A stretch of 64,000 nt of DNA from contig JACJDG010000003.1 in assembly GCA_016432725.1 (NCBI GenBank), forward strand, positions 806,001 to 870,000, read 5' to 3'. Numbering within the stretch: position 1 is the first letter of the stretch; every line of letters begins with the position of its first letter. The notes beneath the pieces are model-generated. The model did no database searches. It was not told where the DNA came from and worked only from the letters and a program-made list of their open reading frames with translations. This document shows, piece by piece, positions 9,076 to 18,670 of this stretch. The position numbers and the translations under genes were made by a program. Source of the DNA: Streptomyces sp. DHE7-1 (GTDB taxonomy: Bacteria > Actinomycetota > Actinomycetes > Streptomycetales > Streptomycetaceae).

Positions 9076-10568
9076 CTAAGCCCGTGCGCTGCCGTCACCC
9101 CTGCTCCGCGGCTTCGGCAGAGCGAGCTCGATCTCCTCGCGCAGCTCGTGGATCTTCGGGTAGCCGGCGTACTCGGCGGTGAGCCGGTACATCTCGCGCA
9201 GCCTGTCCCAGGTGCGCCGGGAGGAGTTCGAGCCCATCGACATCAGGGCCAGCCGTGCGTAGCGGTCGGCCTGTTCGGGGTCGTCGGCGATGAAGCAGGC
9301 CGAGGCCATGGAGAGATGGTCGAAGATCTTCGACCGCTCCCTGCCGTCCACCCGCAGGGCGAGGGCCTTCTGCGCGTAGTACTGCGCGTGCGCGGCCGCG
9401 TCCGGGTCGAACTCGGCGAGCGTGCGGTAGGCGAGGGCCTGCATGCCGTACAGGTCCTCGTCCTTGAAGGTCTGCATCCAGCCCGGCTGTTCCACGTCCT
9501 GCCGGTCGGAGACGAACAGGTCCTCCGCCTGGCCGAGCGTGCGGCGCATCGCCTGCCCCTTGCCCATCGACGCCTGCGCCCAGGCCTCGATGGTGTGGAA
9601 CATCGCCTTCGTGCGCGGCTGGAGCCGCTCCCCCGAGCCGGACTGGGCGAGTTTCATCAGGTCCAGCGCGTCGTCGGGCCGGCCGAGGTGCACCATCTGG
9701 CGGGCCGCCCGGGACAGCGCCTCCCCGGCGCGGGGCCGGTCACCGCCCTCGCGGGCGGCGTGCGCGGCGATGACGAAGTACTTCTGGGCCGTGGGTTCCA
9801 GGCCCACGTCGTGCGACATCCAGCCCGCCAGGACGGCGAGGTTGGCGGCGACGCCCCACAGGCGCCGCTGCAGATGGGGTGGGTGGTGGTAGGCCAGCAT
9901 GCCGCCCACCTCGTTGAGCTGGCCCACGACCGCCTTGCGCTGGAGGCCGCCGCCACGGGCCGCGTCCCAGGCCCGGAACACCTCTACGGAGCGCTCCAGT
10001 TCCTCGATCTCCTGCGACCCGATGGGGCGGCCTCGTAGCGGTCGAACCCAGCGAGGTCGGCGTGCAGGGGATCGTCGACGACAGGGGCGTCGGCCTTCAG
10101 GGCAGGGTCGGTGTGCAGCCAGTCGTGCATGGCGCTGCTGAGTGTGGATCCCGCGGCGAGCGCGGCACCCGCGCCCACCAAGCCGCGTCGGTTGAGCATG
10201 AGGTCCATTCCCGTGAATTCGGTGAGGACCGCGGCGGTTCGCTCGGGCGCCCACGGCACACCGTCGGGATGTTCCTCGATCCCGTCGCCCTGCCGTCTTC
10301 CCGCACGCCCGTGCCGTACCAGACCGAGGTCCTCGATGGTCACGACACGGCCGAGACGCTCGGTGAACAGGGCCGCCAGCACCCGCGGCACGGGATCGCG
10401 CGGGATCTCTCCCGTGTCGATCCACCGCCGCACCCGGGAGGTGTCGGTCGAGAGCTGGGGGTGGCCCATGGCCGCCGCCTGCTTGTTGACCAGCCTCGCG
10501 AGTTCGCCCTTGGACCAGCCGGCCAGGCCGAACAGGTCCGCAAGGCGGGTGTTGGGTTGTCCGCTCAC
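9076..10568 (-). CDS. nsdA: NsdA-like regulator of differentiation with TPR-like repeats (one frameshift)
   Basis: About 497 residues after repair. The N-terminus, from a GTG start (SGQPNTRLADLFGLAGWSK), holds a helix-turn-helix-like region with TSRVRRWIDTGEIPRDPVPRVL. A twin-Arg-like hydrophobic stretch LNRRGLVGAGAALAAGS follows, then a long helical TPR-type C-terminal domain. The sequence matches what I remember of Streptomyces coelicolor NsdA, a negative regulator of sporulation and antibiotic production. The break at 10024-10028 is explained by one C lost from a run: EAAPIGSQEIEELE is restored. It is convergent with the SpoIIE-type phosphatase and divergent from the phosphotransferase gene, with phased repeats between them. 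The symbol rests on recalled similarity. Confidence 0.78.
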
Positions 10569-10630
10569 GTCAAGCCCCCAGGTTCTCGGCTGACTTGACA
10601 GTAGCCCCGTGCAAGTTGCCGGGCGACTAT

Positions 10631-10660
10631 TCGCCAGGGTTCGCCAGGGTGCGCCAGATG
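10631..10660. repeat. Phased 10-bp tandem repeat upstream of the nsdA-like gene
   Basis: TCGCCAGGGT occurs twice exactly in tandem (10631-10640, 10641-10650) and is followed by a degenerate third copy GCGCCAGATG (10651-10660). A (G/T)GCCA core recurs again at 10663-10667. The near-helical period suggests a protein-binding array serving one or both of the divergent promoters. The binding protein is unknown. Confidence 0.6.
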
Positions 10661-10834
10661 GTGTGCCACTGGGCATCGGGTGTCGAGTAGGAACGCGCCA
10701 CCCCGCCCCGGTCGTCACCATCCAGAGCGGGCCCACTCCCCAGGGTGTGCCCGGGCGGCCGGGCCGGGTGGGCGCAAGCACAGCGTGGATGTACAGGCAG
10801 GCACCGCAGGCACACGAAGGGATCTGTATCTCCC

Positions 10835-11979
10835 ATGTACGCAGCATCATCCTCCGTGTCCGCTCCGCCCCGGCCGCTGCGTCCCCGCCCGGCGGGCGGC
10901 GGACCCTTCCTCGACCCGGCGGCGCGGCCGGCGGCCCCCTGCTGGGCGCGGGCAGGCCGCGGCGCGTTCCGGGGCAGCCCGGCTCCCAGCCGCTCAGCGG
11001 CAGACTCGACCTCTCCGGTCCGCAGGGCGCGCAGCTGCGCACCGCGCTCGCCTCGGTGCACCGGATCTGCCCGGAGTTCGCCCCGGTGCAGGTGCTGCGG
11101 CGGAGCGGACGCTCGGTCCTCCTGGTCGGGACGACGGGACGCAGCACGGCCGTGGCCAAGTGTCTGCTGGACCAGTCACCGGCCTGGGCGGAGCGGTTCC
11201 GCCACGAAATAGCCGCATACCGCTCGTTCGTCCGGCACCGCCCGCCCGTGCGGGTGCCGAGGCTGATCGCGGCGGACCCGGACAACTGCACGCTGGTGAT
11301 CGAGCGCATGCCGGGCCGGGTGGCCGCGCTCCAGAGGCATCCGGTGGAGGCCCCGCCCCGGCCGGACATCCGGGCCGCGCTCGGCGCGGTCTGCCGGCTG
11401 AACGCCTGGCGGCCCCCGGCGGGGACGTTCGACGCCCCGCTGGACTACGCGGCGCGCATCTCCCGGTACCACGAGCTGGGTCTGCTGACCGACCGGGACC
11501 TGGGCGATCTGCAGAAGCTGCTGCACGGCATCGCGCACGCGGCGGGCCGCCAGGGGATGGGCCAGTTCTGCCACGGCGACGCGTTACTCTCGAACATCCT
11601 TCTCTCACCGGCCGGTCCAGTGCTGGTGGACTGGGAGCACGCGGGCTGGTACCTGCCGGGGTACGACCTGGCGACGCTGTGGCTGGTGCTCGGCGACGCC
11701 CCGGTGGCACGGCGTCAGATCAGCCAGATCGCCCAGTCGGCGGGGCCCGCCTCCCGGGACGCGTTCCTGGTGAACCTGATGCTCCTGCTGACCCGTGAGA
11801 TCCGCACCTACGAGACGGCCGTGCAACGTTCGATGCACGAGGCGCCCCCGGTGGCGCCGGGCGCGGCACTCCCGGGTGCCGCGTCGACCGGCGAGGAACA
11901 GCGGCTGCTGCTCAGGCGGCTGCACGACGACTGCCAGCTGGCCCGCCGGGCCGTGCGCGCGGCGGTCGGCACTCGCTGA
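10835..11979 (+). CDS. Aminoglycoside phosphotransferase-fold (APH/choline kinase-like) protein (one frameshift)
   Basis: About 381 residues after repair. The N-terminal ~80 residues are Pro/Arg/Gly-rich. The kinase-like fold follows: [18 protein letters not shown] (lysine of the N-lobe), the Brenner-type motif [13 protein letters not shown] with catalytic Asp, and [18 protein letters not shown] for metal binding. The substrate is unknown; the conserved position next to the nsdA-like gene argues for a housekeeping or developmental role rather than resistance. The ATG at 10835 has GAAGGGA upstream at a long spacing. The frame breaks in the C run at 10934-10939, and one extra C gives [13 protein letters not shown] strong terminator follows the stop. 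Confidence 0.8.
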
Positions 11980-11990
11980 GACGGGACGAG

Positions 11991-12029
11991 GGTCCGCGGT
12001 GCGCCCGATGCGGCGGCGCACCGCGGACC
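11991..12029 (+). terminator. Rho-independent-type terminator after the phosphotransferase
   Basis: A perfect 15-bp inverted repeat (GGTCCGCGGTGCGCC at 11991-12005, complement at 12015-12029) with a 9-base loop starts 12 bases past the stop and is followed by TTTGTG. From here to the amidase start at 12280 (about 250 bases) I see no gene. Confidence 0.8.
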
Positions 12030-12279
12030 TTTGTGTGCGCGGACCTTCCCGGCACCTTCTCGCGGCCGCGGTCCCGGCTCCGCCGGGTACTCCCAGTGGT
12101 GTACGCCACTGACGCCCCGCAGGCCCGCGCACCACCGCGGCGAAACTCGCCGAACACCTCCGTGACATGGGAAATCATCCCGCCGAAGGCATCATTGACG
12201 GATCGTCGGCAAGCCGGTACCACTGACCAAGCTCGGCCCCGCACGCCCCGCCACGACCCGCCTGTCACAGGAGTCCGCA

Positions 12280-14252
12280 TTGCGAGGATCCGCCACCGAC
12301 CCCACGTCCACACCCGGTCAGAGACATCTGCGGCGCACCGCCGTCGCCCTGGCCTCCGCGGCCCTGATGCTGCCGTTGCTCGGCGCGGGCCCGGCCCAGA
12401 GCTCTCCCGAGTCCTCGGCGGGCGAGCTGCGGAGCGCGTTCGCCGGCGCGGCCGCCGAGTACCACGTGCCGCAGAGCGTCCTGCTGGCCGTCTCCTACCT
12501 CCAGTCCCGTTGGGACACGCACGCCGGGGCGCCCAGCGTGACCGGTGGCTACGGCCCGATGCACCTCACCGACGCGCGCACCGCGCTGGCCACGGCCGAG
12601 CACTTCGCCGGGGCACCGAGGACGCCCGCGGCGACAGCGCGCGCCCGGCCACGCACCCCGACGCCCGGGTGCCCGCGGACTCCGAGCTGCCGGCCCGGCT
12701 CAGGACGCTGCCCCGGGCCGCCGAGCTGACCGGTCTGCCGGCGGCCGAGCTGCGCACCGACCCGGCGGCGAACATCGCCGGCGGTGCCGCCCTGCTCGCC
12801 GCCGCGCAGAAGGAGATGGGCGAGCCGCTCGACGCCGATCCGGCCGGCTGGTACGGCGCGGTGGCCCGCTTCTCCGGCGCCGACGACACGGCGACCGCGG
12901 CGGCGTACGCGAACGACGTGTACGACGTGCTGCGCACGGGCGAGGAACGCGTCACGGACCAGGGTCTGCGGATGGCACTCGCGGCGCAGCCCCGACTGAG
13001 TCCGGACACGGCACAGTTGAAGCGGACCGGGCTGCGCACCGCCGCCCCCGCGGACGACGTCGAGTGCCCCAGGTCGGTGTCGTGCGAGTCGGTCCCGGCG
13101 CCGTACGAGGAGTTCGGCGACAACGACTACGGCAACCACGACCTGGGCGACCGTCCGCAGTCGCAGCGGATCAAGTACATCGTCGTCCATGACACCGAGG
13201 GCTCCTGGGACGGGGTCATGAAGCTGATCCAGGACCCCACCTACGTGTCCTGGAACTACACCATCCGCTCCACCGACGGTCTGATCGCCCAGCACGTGAA
13301 GGCCAAGGACGTGGCCTGGCACGCGGGCAACTGGGACATCAACGCGCGGTCCGTCGGCATCGAGCACGAGGGCTTCCTGACCTCGCCGGACGCCTGGTAC
13401 ACGGAGGCGATGTACCGGTCGTCGGCGCGCCTGGTGAAGTACCTGTCCCGCAGCTACGGCATCCCGCTGGACCGGCAGCACATCCTGGGCCACGACAACG
13501 TGCCCGGCCCGACGGCCGCCACGGTGCCCGGCATGCACACCGACCCGGGCCCGTTCTGGGACTGGCGGCACTACTTCCAGCTGCTCGGCCACCCGTTCAA
13601 GCGCACCGGCGGCAAGCACTCCTCGCTGGTGACGATCCTGCCGGACTACGCGGCGAACCAGCCGGTGTACACGGGCTGCGCCACCAAGGGCGAGCCCTGC
13701 GCGGCGCACGGTTCCAGCGAGGTGCGGCTGTACTCCGACCACGACGAGAGCGCGCCGCTGATCACGGACGTCGGGCTCGGCACGGCACCGACCGACGGGG
13801 TCAACGACCTTTCGTCCCGGGTCTCGACCGGTCAGCGGTTCGCCGTGGCCGACCGCTGGGGCGACTGGACGGCGATCTGGTACCTGGGGCAGAAGGCCTG
13901 GTTCCACAACCCGCGCAAGCAGCCGACCGCGGTGCGCGCCGCAGGTCTCGTCGTCACCCCGAAGGACGGCGCGGCGAGCATCCCGGTCTACGGCCGGGCG
14001 TACCCGGAGAAGGAGGCCTACCCGGCGGGGGTGCCCGCGCAGTCGGTGGTGCCGCTGAAGTACACGATCCCGGCCGGTCAGAAGTACGCGGTCGGTGACC
14101 TGGTGCCCGGCGAGTACTACTACGCGGTCACCTTCACCCCCGACTCGCACCGGGTCGTGACCGGCAAGGACCTGTACTACGAGATCCAGTACGGGCACCG
14201 GGTGGCGTTCGTGCGCGCCGCGGACGTCACCGTCGCGGGAGCGGCTCGCTAG
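12280..14252 (+). CDS. Secreted N-acetylmuramoyl-L-alanine amidase (one frameshift)
   Basis: About 657 residues after repair, from a TTG start with ACAGGAG six bases upstream. A signal peptide ([20 protein letters not shown]) ends near residue 38. Residues ~45-240 form a helical region resembling a lytic-transglycosylase-like repeat ([28 protein letters not shown]). Residues ~300-460 are an Amidase_2/PGRP domain with zinc-ligand candidates in [16 protein letters not shown] and GHDNVPGPT. The C-terminal ~190 residues look like SH3-type wall-binding repeats ([22 protein letters not shown]). It should cleave the lactyl-peptide bond of peptidoglycan outside the cell. The break at GGGG 12610-12613 needs one more G ([13 protein letters not shown]). 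Confidence 0.88.
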
Positions 14253-14261
14253 GGCCTGTCG

Positions 14262-14759
14262 TCAGCCCTGCTGGAAAAGCTCCGCCGGGAGCGGCTTCAG
14301 CAGGGCGTACAGGTCGTCGGTGATGGGGCGGTCCCAGGCGGCGATGGTCACCAGGACGCCGTCGCTGCGGTCGAACTGGACGCAGGAGATCCGGCTCTCG
14401 GAGAGCTTCAGGCGCCGCACGATCAGCAGGTTGTCGCCCTGGAGGACCGGGGTGTCCTCGGTGCCGACGACCGTGATCTCCTCGTCGTTCTCCAGCGCCA
14501 GGAGCAGCTGGGCCACCTCGAAGGGGATCTCGCCCTCGGCCACCTCGCGGGCCGGGGAGCCCTCGGGGAGATTGCCGATGATCATGGCGGGACCGCGGCC
14601 GCCGAAGAGGTCGTAGCGCAGGAAGACGCCCTGGCAGGAGCCGTCGGGGGCGGGCAGCAGGCCCGCGCCGAGGTTGCCCGGCCAGTCGCCCGGGTCCATG
14701 GCCAGCACGTCGAATTCGGGTCCGGCGGGAGTGGCGCTGCGGCGGCGGAGGAACGACAT
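14262..14759 (-). CDS. Conserved hypothetical protein
   Basis: About 165 residues, not assigned to a named family. Notable segments are FDVLAMDPGDWPGNLGAGLLPAPDG, the SCQGVFLRYDLFGGRGPAMIIGN stretch, and a C-terminal ITVVGTEDTPVLQGDNLLIVRR. It has no signal peptide or membrane segment and looks like a compact cytosolic alpha/beta protein. I chose the ATG at 14759 (MSFLRRRSATP) because high third-position GC starts there. The reading frame is open upstream to 14924 but that part looks non-coding. TACCAT lies six bases upstream of the ATG and no ribosome-binding site is visible, so the message may be leaderless. It is convergent with the amidase gene. Confidence 0.7.
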   Translation of the reverse strand: MSFLRRRSATPAGPEFDVLAMDPGDWPGNLGAGLLPAPDGSCQGVFLRYDLFGGRGPAMIIGNLPEGSPAREVAEGEIPFEVAQLLLALENDEEITVVGTEDTPVLQGDNLLIVRRLKLSESRISCVQFDRSDGVLVTIAAWDRPITDDLYALLKPLPAELFQQG

Positions 14760-14881
14760 GCCGCAATGGTACGTGCAGGCGCGCGTTCGCCGCCGTGCGG
14801 GCGCCCGCACGACAGCGCCCGGATTCCCCCGCCCGGCCCGGATCTTCCGTGCCGGCCGGGCGGTTGCCCGGGAGCGGGGTG

Positions 14882-15784
14882 TCACTCCTTCGGTGGTGCC
14901 GGCGGGACGACGGCGATCGGGCACGCCGCGTGCAGCAGGACGGCCTGGGTGACGGAGCCCATCATGCGCGCGGGCGCGAGCAGCCGGCGCCGGTGGCGGC
15001 CGACCACGACCAGGTCCGCGTCCCCGGACGCGGTGACGAGATGACCGGCGGCATCACCGGGCAGGACCCGCACCTCGGTGGCGACGCCGGGGTGCCGCTC
15101 GCGGTGCGGGGCGAGGAAGCCCTCGACGAGGGAGCGGGTCTCGTGCTCGACGGCGTCCTGGCCGACCGGGGGCGGCACCGTCTGGCCGGGCGCCGACCAG
15201 GTCTGCGCCGGCCACGGGTAGGCGGCGATCACCTGGACGCGGGCGCGGCGCGGGGCGGCCTCGGTGAAGGCGAACTCCAGGCCGGCCGCGTCGGGGCTGT
15301 CGGCGTGCAGGCCGACGACCACCCGGGGGCCGGGTCCGGCGGGGGCGCCCTCGGGGATCTCGCGGCCGGGGCGAGGCACGACGACCACCGGGCAGTCGGC
15401 GTCGCGGGCGGCGGCCAGGGAGTTGGAGCCGAGCAGCAGTCCGGCGAAGCCGCCGCGGCCGCGGGAGCCCAGCACCAACAGCTGGGCGTCGGCGCCGAGT
15501 TCCGGAAGAACCGCGCCGGGCACGCCCTCCACGGCGACGTACTCGGCGACCGGGGCGTCCGCGACGTCCCGCAGCAGGGCGCGCACGTCGTCGAGCACCG
15601 GGTCGCCCTCCGCGTCGGGCGGCCCGGCGACCAGGACGTCGGCCTGTCCCCAGGCCGCGTACTGCCGGACGTGCACGACCCGCAGCGGTGCGGCGCGGCG
15701 CCGGGCGGCGTCCACGGCCCACTCCAGGACCCGCCGGCTGTCGTCGGAGCCGTCGACCGCGGCGATGACCGGCGCAGTGCTCAT
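14882..15784 (-). CDS. Tandem universal stress protein (two UspA domains)
   Basis: About 300 residues with two UspA domains (~1-140 and ~150-295). Domain 1 has the opening VIAAVDGSDDSRRVLEWA and an intact ATP-binding signature LGSRGRGGFAGLLLGSNS (G-x2-G-x9-G-S). Domain 2 has the degenerate form VVGRHRRRLLAPARMMGSVT, suggesting that only the first half binds ATP canonically. Tandem Usp proteins are typical stress or dormancy proteins in actinobacteria. The ATG at 15784 has an excellent GGAGGTGG upstream. Preceding in-frame sequence (to 15895) lacks coding character. It stands between the hypothetical gene and the DUF397 gene, all on the minus strand. Confidence 0.9.
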   Translation of the reverse strand: MSTAPVIAAVDGSDDSRRVLEWAVDAARRRAAPLRVVHVRQYAAWGQADVLVAGPPDAEGDPVLDDVRALLRDVADAPVAEYVAVEGVPGAVLPELGADAQLLVLGSRGRGGFAGLLLGSNSLAAARDADCPVVVVPRPGREIPEGAPAGPGPRVVVGLHADSPDAAGLEFAFTEAAPRRARVQVIAAYPWPAQTWSAPGQTVPPPVGQDAVEHETRSLVEGFLAPHRERHPGVATEVRVLPGDAAGHLVTASGDADLVVVGRHRRRLLAPARMMGSVTQAVLLHAACPIAVVPPAPPKE

Positions 15785-15932
15785 TCCTTGCCCACCTCCG
15801 GAACACGACCTTCCCCGTGCTGGGGCCAAGCCTCGCGCAGGCTGCGGCCCGGCGGGGCGCTGTGGGTCGCGTGTCCTCGATTCCGCCGGGAACACCCCCG
15901 GATCGGCGTGCGGCGGGCGGTGGGCGACGGGC

Positions 15933-16175
15933 TCAGGTGAGGTCGAACTCGCCCTCGCGTGCGCCGGAGACGAAGGCGCCCCATTCCGCGGGGGTGAAGA
16001 TCAGGGACGGGCTCTCCGGGCGGCCGCTGTTGCGCATCGCGATGAATCCCTCGACGAAGGCGATCTGCACATCGCCCAGTCCTCGGCTGCTGGACTGCCA
16101 CTCGGCCCCGCTGAGGTCCAGCTCCGGCTTGTCCCAGCCCACGAGCGGCTGCTGCTGGGTGATGGTCTCGGCCAC
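15933..16175 (-). CDS. DUF397-domain protein
   Basis: About 80 residues from a GTG start preceded by GGGAGGAGC. The features are those of DUF397: WQSSSRGLGDVQIAFVEGFIAMRNS followed by SLIFTPAEWGAFVSGAREGEFD at the C-terminus. In streptomycetes such proteins often pair with an XRE-family/DUF5753 regulator and modulate development, but no such regulator is adjacent here, making this an orphan copy. An in-frame extension to 16271 is not supported. Confidence 0.85.
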   Translation of the reverse strand: MAETITQQQPLVGWDKPELDLSGAEWQSSSRGLGDVQIAFVEGFIAMRNSGRPESPSLIFTPAEWGAFVSGAREGEFDLT

Positions 16176-16267
16176 GTCCGTGCTCCTCCCGGTTCGTCGT
16201 CCGCGAGCCAGCCTAGCGACCGGTCCCCACCGCGGACAGGCCACGTGAGGAGGACTTTCCGGGCGCC

Positions 16268-17121
16268 TCACCGGGACGGGACGCCGTCCTCCCCGAGGAA
16301 GCCGAGGACGCTGCGGACGAAGTGCGCCGGACCGTCCAGCCAGGGGTAGTGACCGGCTGCGGGCTGGACGCTCACCTCGGCGTCGGGGAGGGCCGCGGCG
16401 ACGCGGCGGGCCAGGGCGGGGCTGGGCCCGCCGTCGTACTCCCCCGCGTGGACCAGGACCGGCGCGGTGAGGGCGGCGAGCGCGGCCCGGGTGGCCTCCG
16501 GGGTGAAGGCGCCCTCGGCGAAGTAGCGCTCGGCCGCGTCGTCGTTGGTTTGTGCCTCCTCGTGTTCGGCGTGCGCCCGGGCGGTGTCGTCCCAGCGGCC
16601 GTAGAAGAACGGCAGGAACACCTCGTCGAAGCCGGCGTCACCCGCGAGCCATGCCTCGTAGGCGGGGAAGGCCCGGCCGAACCACGGCTCGTCCGCCCGC
16701 AGCCGGGCGGCGGCGAGCCGGTCGGCGGGCGTGGCCCGCATGCCGAGGGCCGAGGGGTTGGGGTGACCAGCAACAGCCGCCGGATCCGGTGGGGGTGGCG
16801 GGCCGCGTACAGCAGCGCGAGGCTGCCGGCCGCGGAGTGGGCGAGCAGGTCCATCCGCTCCAGGCCCAGGTGGATCCGCCACCGCTCCACGTCGTCGACC
16901 ATGCGGTCGCAGCGGTAGGTCGCCGGGTCGGCCGGCGACCCGGAGTCGCCGGTGCCGCGCAGGTCGAGCAGGGCCAGCCGGCGGTGTGCGGTGAGGCCGC
17001 CCAGGTCGCCGAGGTAGCCGGAGGCGCGCATGGGCCCGCCGGGCAGGACGGCGAGAGGCGCGCCCTCGCCCCTGAGGTGGTAGGCGAGCGTGGTCCCGTC
17101 GGCGGCGGAGAAGGTCGGCAT
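16268..17121 (-). CDS. Alpha/beta hydrolase (one frameshift)
   Basis: About 284 residues after repair. The fold is shown by LAVLPGGPMRASGYLGDLGG (oxyanion region), LALLDLRGTGDSGSP, the nucleophile elbow LLAHSAAGSLALLYA, an acid candidate in HAGEYDGGPSP, and the catalytic-His region AAGHYPWLDGP near the C-terminus. The RGTGDS segment recalls proline iminopeptidase-like hydrolases; the substrate is unknown. The frame breaks near 16762-16766, and one C restores LLVTPNPSALGMRATP. The start at 17121 (MPTFSAADG) fits the family. A longer frame to 17157 is less likely. It is divergent from the phenylacetate-CoA ligase gene, 195 bases away. Confidence 0.82.
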
Positions 17122-17264
17122 GCGGTGATCATTCAGGCTCGTCCCGCCCGGCCGCAACGCGTTTGCGCGGACCGGGGTCCTCCTGCTCGCGCCTCGCGCG
17201 GAATTTTTCGGGCTCCCCTCTTGCCTGCCGGCCGGATGGCCTGAATTACTGGCCTCGAACGAAT

Positions 17265-17282
17265 CGACCGAATGATCGGTCG
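17265..17282. promoter_or_regulatory. Inverted repeat, putative TetR/PaaR-type operator
   Basis: CGACCGA-ATGA-TCGGTCG is a perfect 7-bp inverted repeat with a 4-base spacer, 35 bases upstream of the phenylacetate-CoA ligase start. The inner ACCG-N6-CGGT spacing is like operators of PaaR/TetR-family repressors of phenylacetate genes in actinobacteria. No TetR gene lies in this window next to it, so the regulator must act in trans. Family assignment is inference. Confidence 0.6.
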
Positions 17283-17316
17283 TCCGTAATGTGCGGCTGG
17301 TGAGGGAGAAGTCCCG

Positions 17317-18612
17317 ATGGCGGATGCGACGGACCTGCTCGACGCGGGCGAGAGGCTCGGTACCGAGGAGCTGCGAGCGCTCCAGCTCGAGCGGCTGCGC
17401 GCCTCACTGCGGCACGCCTACGAGCACGTGCCGTTCTACCGGGAGTCCTTCGACAAGGCCGGCGTCCGCCCGGAGGACTGCCGTTCGCTCGCCGACCTGG
17501 CGCACTTCCCCTTCACCACCAAGGCCGACCTGCGCGAGCAGTACCCCTTCGGCATGTTCGCCGTGCCCCGCGAACGCGTCCGCCGTCTGCACGCCTCCAG
17601 CGGCACCACGGGAGTGCCCACGGTGGTCGGCTACACGGACAACGATCTCTCGGTGTGGTCCGACATGGTCGCGCGCTCGCTCCGGGCGGCGGGCGCGCGC
17701 CCCGGTGACACCGTGCACGTCGCCTACGGCTACGGGCTGTTCACCGGCGGCCTCGGCGCCCACTACGGCGCCGAGCGCCTGGGCTGCACGGTGATCCCGG
17801 CGTCCGGCGGTATGACGGCCCGCCAGGTCCAGCTCATCCGGGACCTGGAACCCGGCGTCATCATGGTCACCCCGTCCTACATGCTGACGCTGCTGGACGA
17901 GTTCGAGCGGCAGGGCGTGGACCCGCGCGGCACCTCGCTGCGGGTGGGTGTCTTCGGCGCCGAGCCCTGGACCGAGCGGATGCGGCGCGAGATCGAGGAG
18001 CGGTTCGCGATCGACGCGGTCGACATCTACGGGCTGTCCGAGGTGATGGGCCCGGGGGTCGCCCAGGAGTGCGTCGAGACCAAGGACGGCCTGCATGTGT
18101 GGGAGGACCACTTCTATCCGGAGGTCGTCGACCCGATCACGGGCGAGGTGCTGCCGGAGGGCGAGCGGGGCGAGCTGGTGTTCACCTCGCTCACCAAGGA
18201 GGCCATGCCGGTCGTCCGGTACCGGACCCGGGACCTGACCCGGCTGCTGCCCGGCACCGCCCGGGCGTTCCGGCGGATGGAGAAGGTCACCGGGCGCAGC
18301 GACGACCTGGTGATCCTGCGCGGGGTGAACCTGTTCCCCACGCAGATCGAGGAGATCGTGCTGCGCACCCCCGGTGTGGCACCCCACTTCCAGTTGCGTC
18401 TCACCCGTGAGGGCCGCCTCGACGCGCTCACGGTGCGCGCGGAGGCCCGGCCCGGCGCCACGCCCGAGGCGCGGGAGGCGGCGGCCCGGTCCATCGTCGC
18501 GGCCGTGAAGGACGGGGTCGGCGTGTCCGTGGGCGTGGAGATCGTGGAGCCGGAGTCGCTGGAGCGGTCGGTGGGCAAGATCCGCCGGATCGTGGACCTG
18601 CGCCCGCGCTAG
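17317..18612 (+). CDS. paaK: Phenylacetate-CoA ligase (PaaK family)
   Basis: 431 residues, the normal family length. It begins with a GAGGGAG ribosome-binding site. The ANL signatures are clear: P-loop HASSGTTGVPTVVGYT near residue 96, YGYGLFTGGLGAHYGAE, YGLSEVMGPGVAQECVE, TRDLTRLLPG and the PaaK-type GRSDDLVILRGVNLFPTQIEEI with a C-terminal KIRR. It would form phenylacetyl-CoA (or another aryl-CoA) from the acid, CoA and ATP, the entry to aerobic phenylacetate breakdown. The rest of the paa pathway is not in the window. It is convergent with an acyl-CoA synthetase, sharing a bidirectional terminator. Confidence 0.9.
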   Translation: MADATDLLDAGERLGTEELRALQLERLRASLRHAYEHVPFYRESFDKAGVRPEDCRSLADLAHFPFTTKADLREQYPFGMFAVPRERVRRLHASSGTTGVPTVVGYTDNDLSVWSDMVARSLRAAGARPGDTVHVAYGYGLFTGGLGAHYGAERLGCTVIPASGGMTARQVQLIRDLEPGVIMVTPSYMLTLLDEFERQGVDPRGTSLRVGVFGAEPWTERMRREIEERFAIDAVDIYGLSEVMGPGVAQECVETKDGLHVWEDHFYPEVVDPITGEVLPEGERGELVFTSLTKEAMPVVRYRTRDLTRLLPGTARAFRRMEKVTGRSDDLVILRGVNLFPTQIEEIVLRTPGVAPHFQLRLTREGRLDALTVRAEARPGATPEAREAAARSIVAAVKDGVGVSVGVEIVEPESLERSVGKIRRIVDLRPR

Positions 18613-18628
18613 GGACCTGCCGGGCCTG

Positions 18629-18670
18629 GGGGGCGTCTCCCGAACCCGCGACGATCGGGGAGACGCCCCC
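18629..18670. terminator. Bidirectional terminator between convergent acyl-activating genes
   Basis: Perfect 13-bp inverted repeat GGGGGCGTCTCCC (18629-18641) and its complement (18658-18670) with a 16-base loop. It sits between the stop of the PaaK gene and the stop of the convergent acyl-CoA synthetase, which it touches at 18670. Confidence 0.8.
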
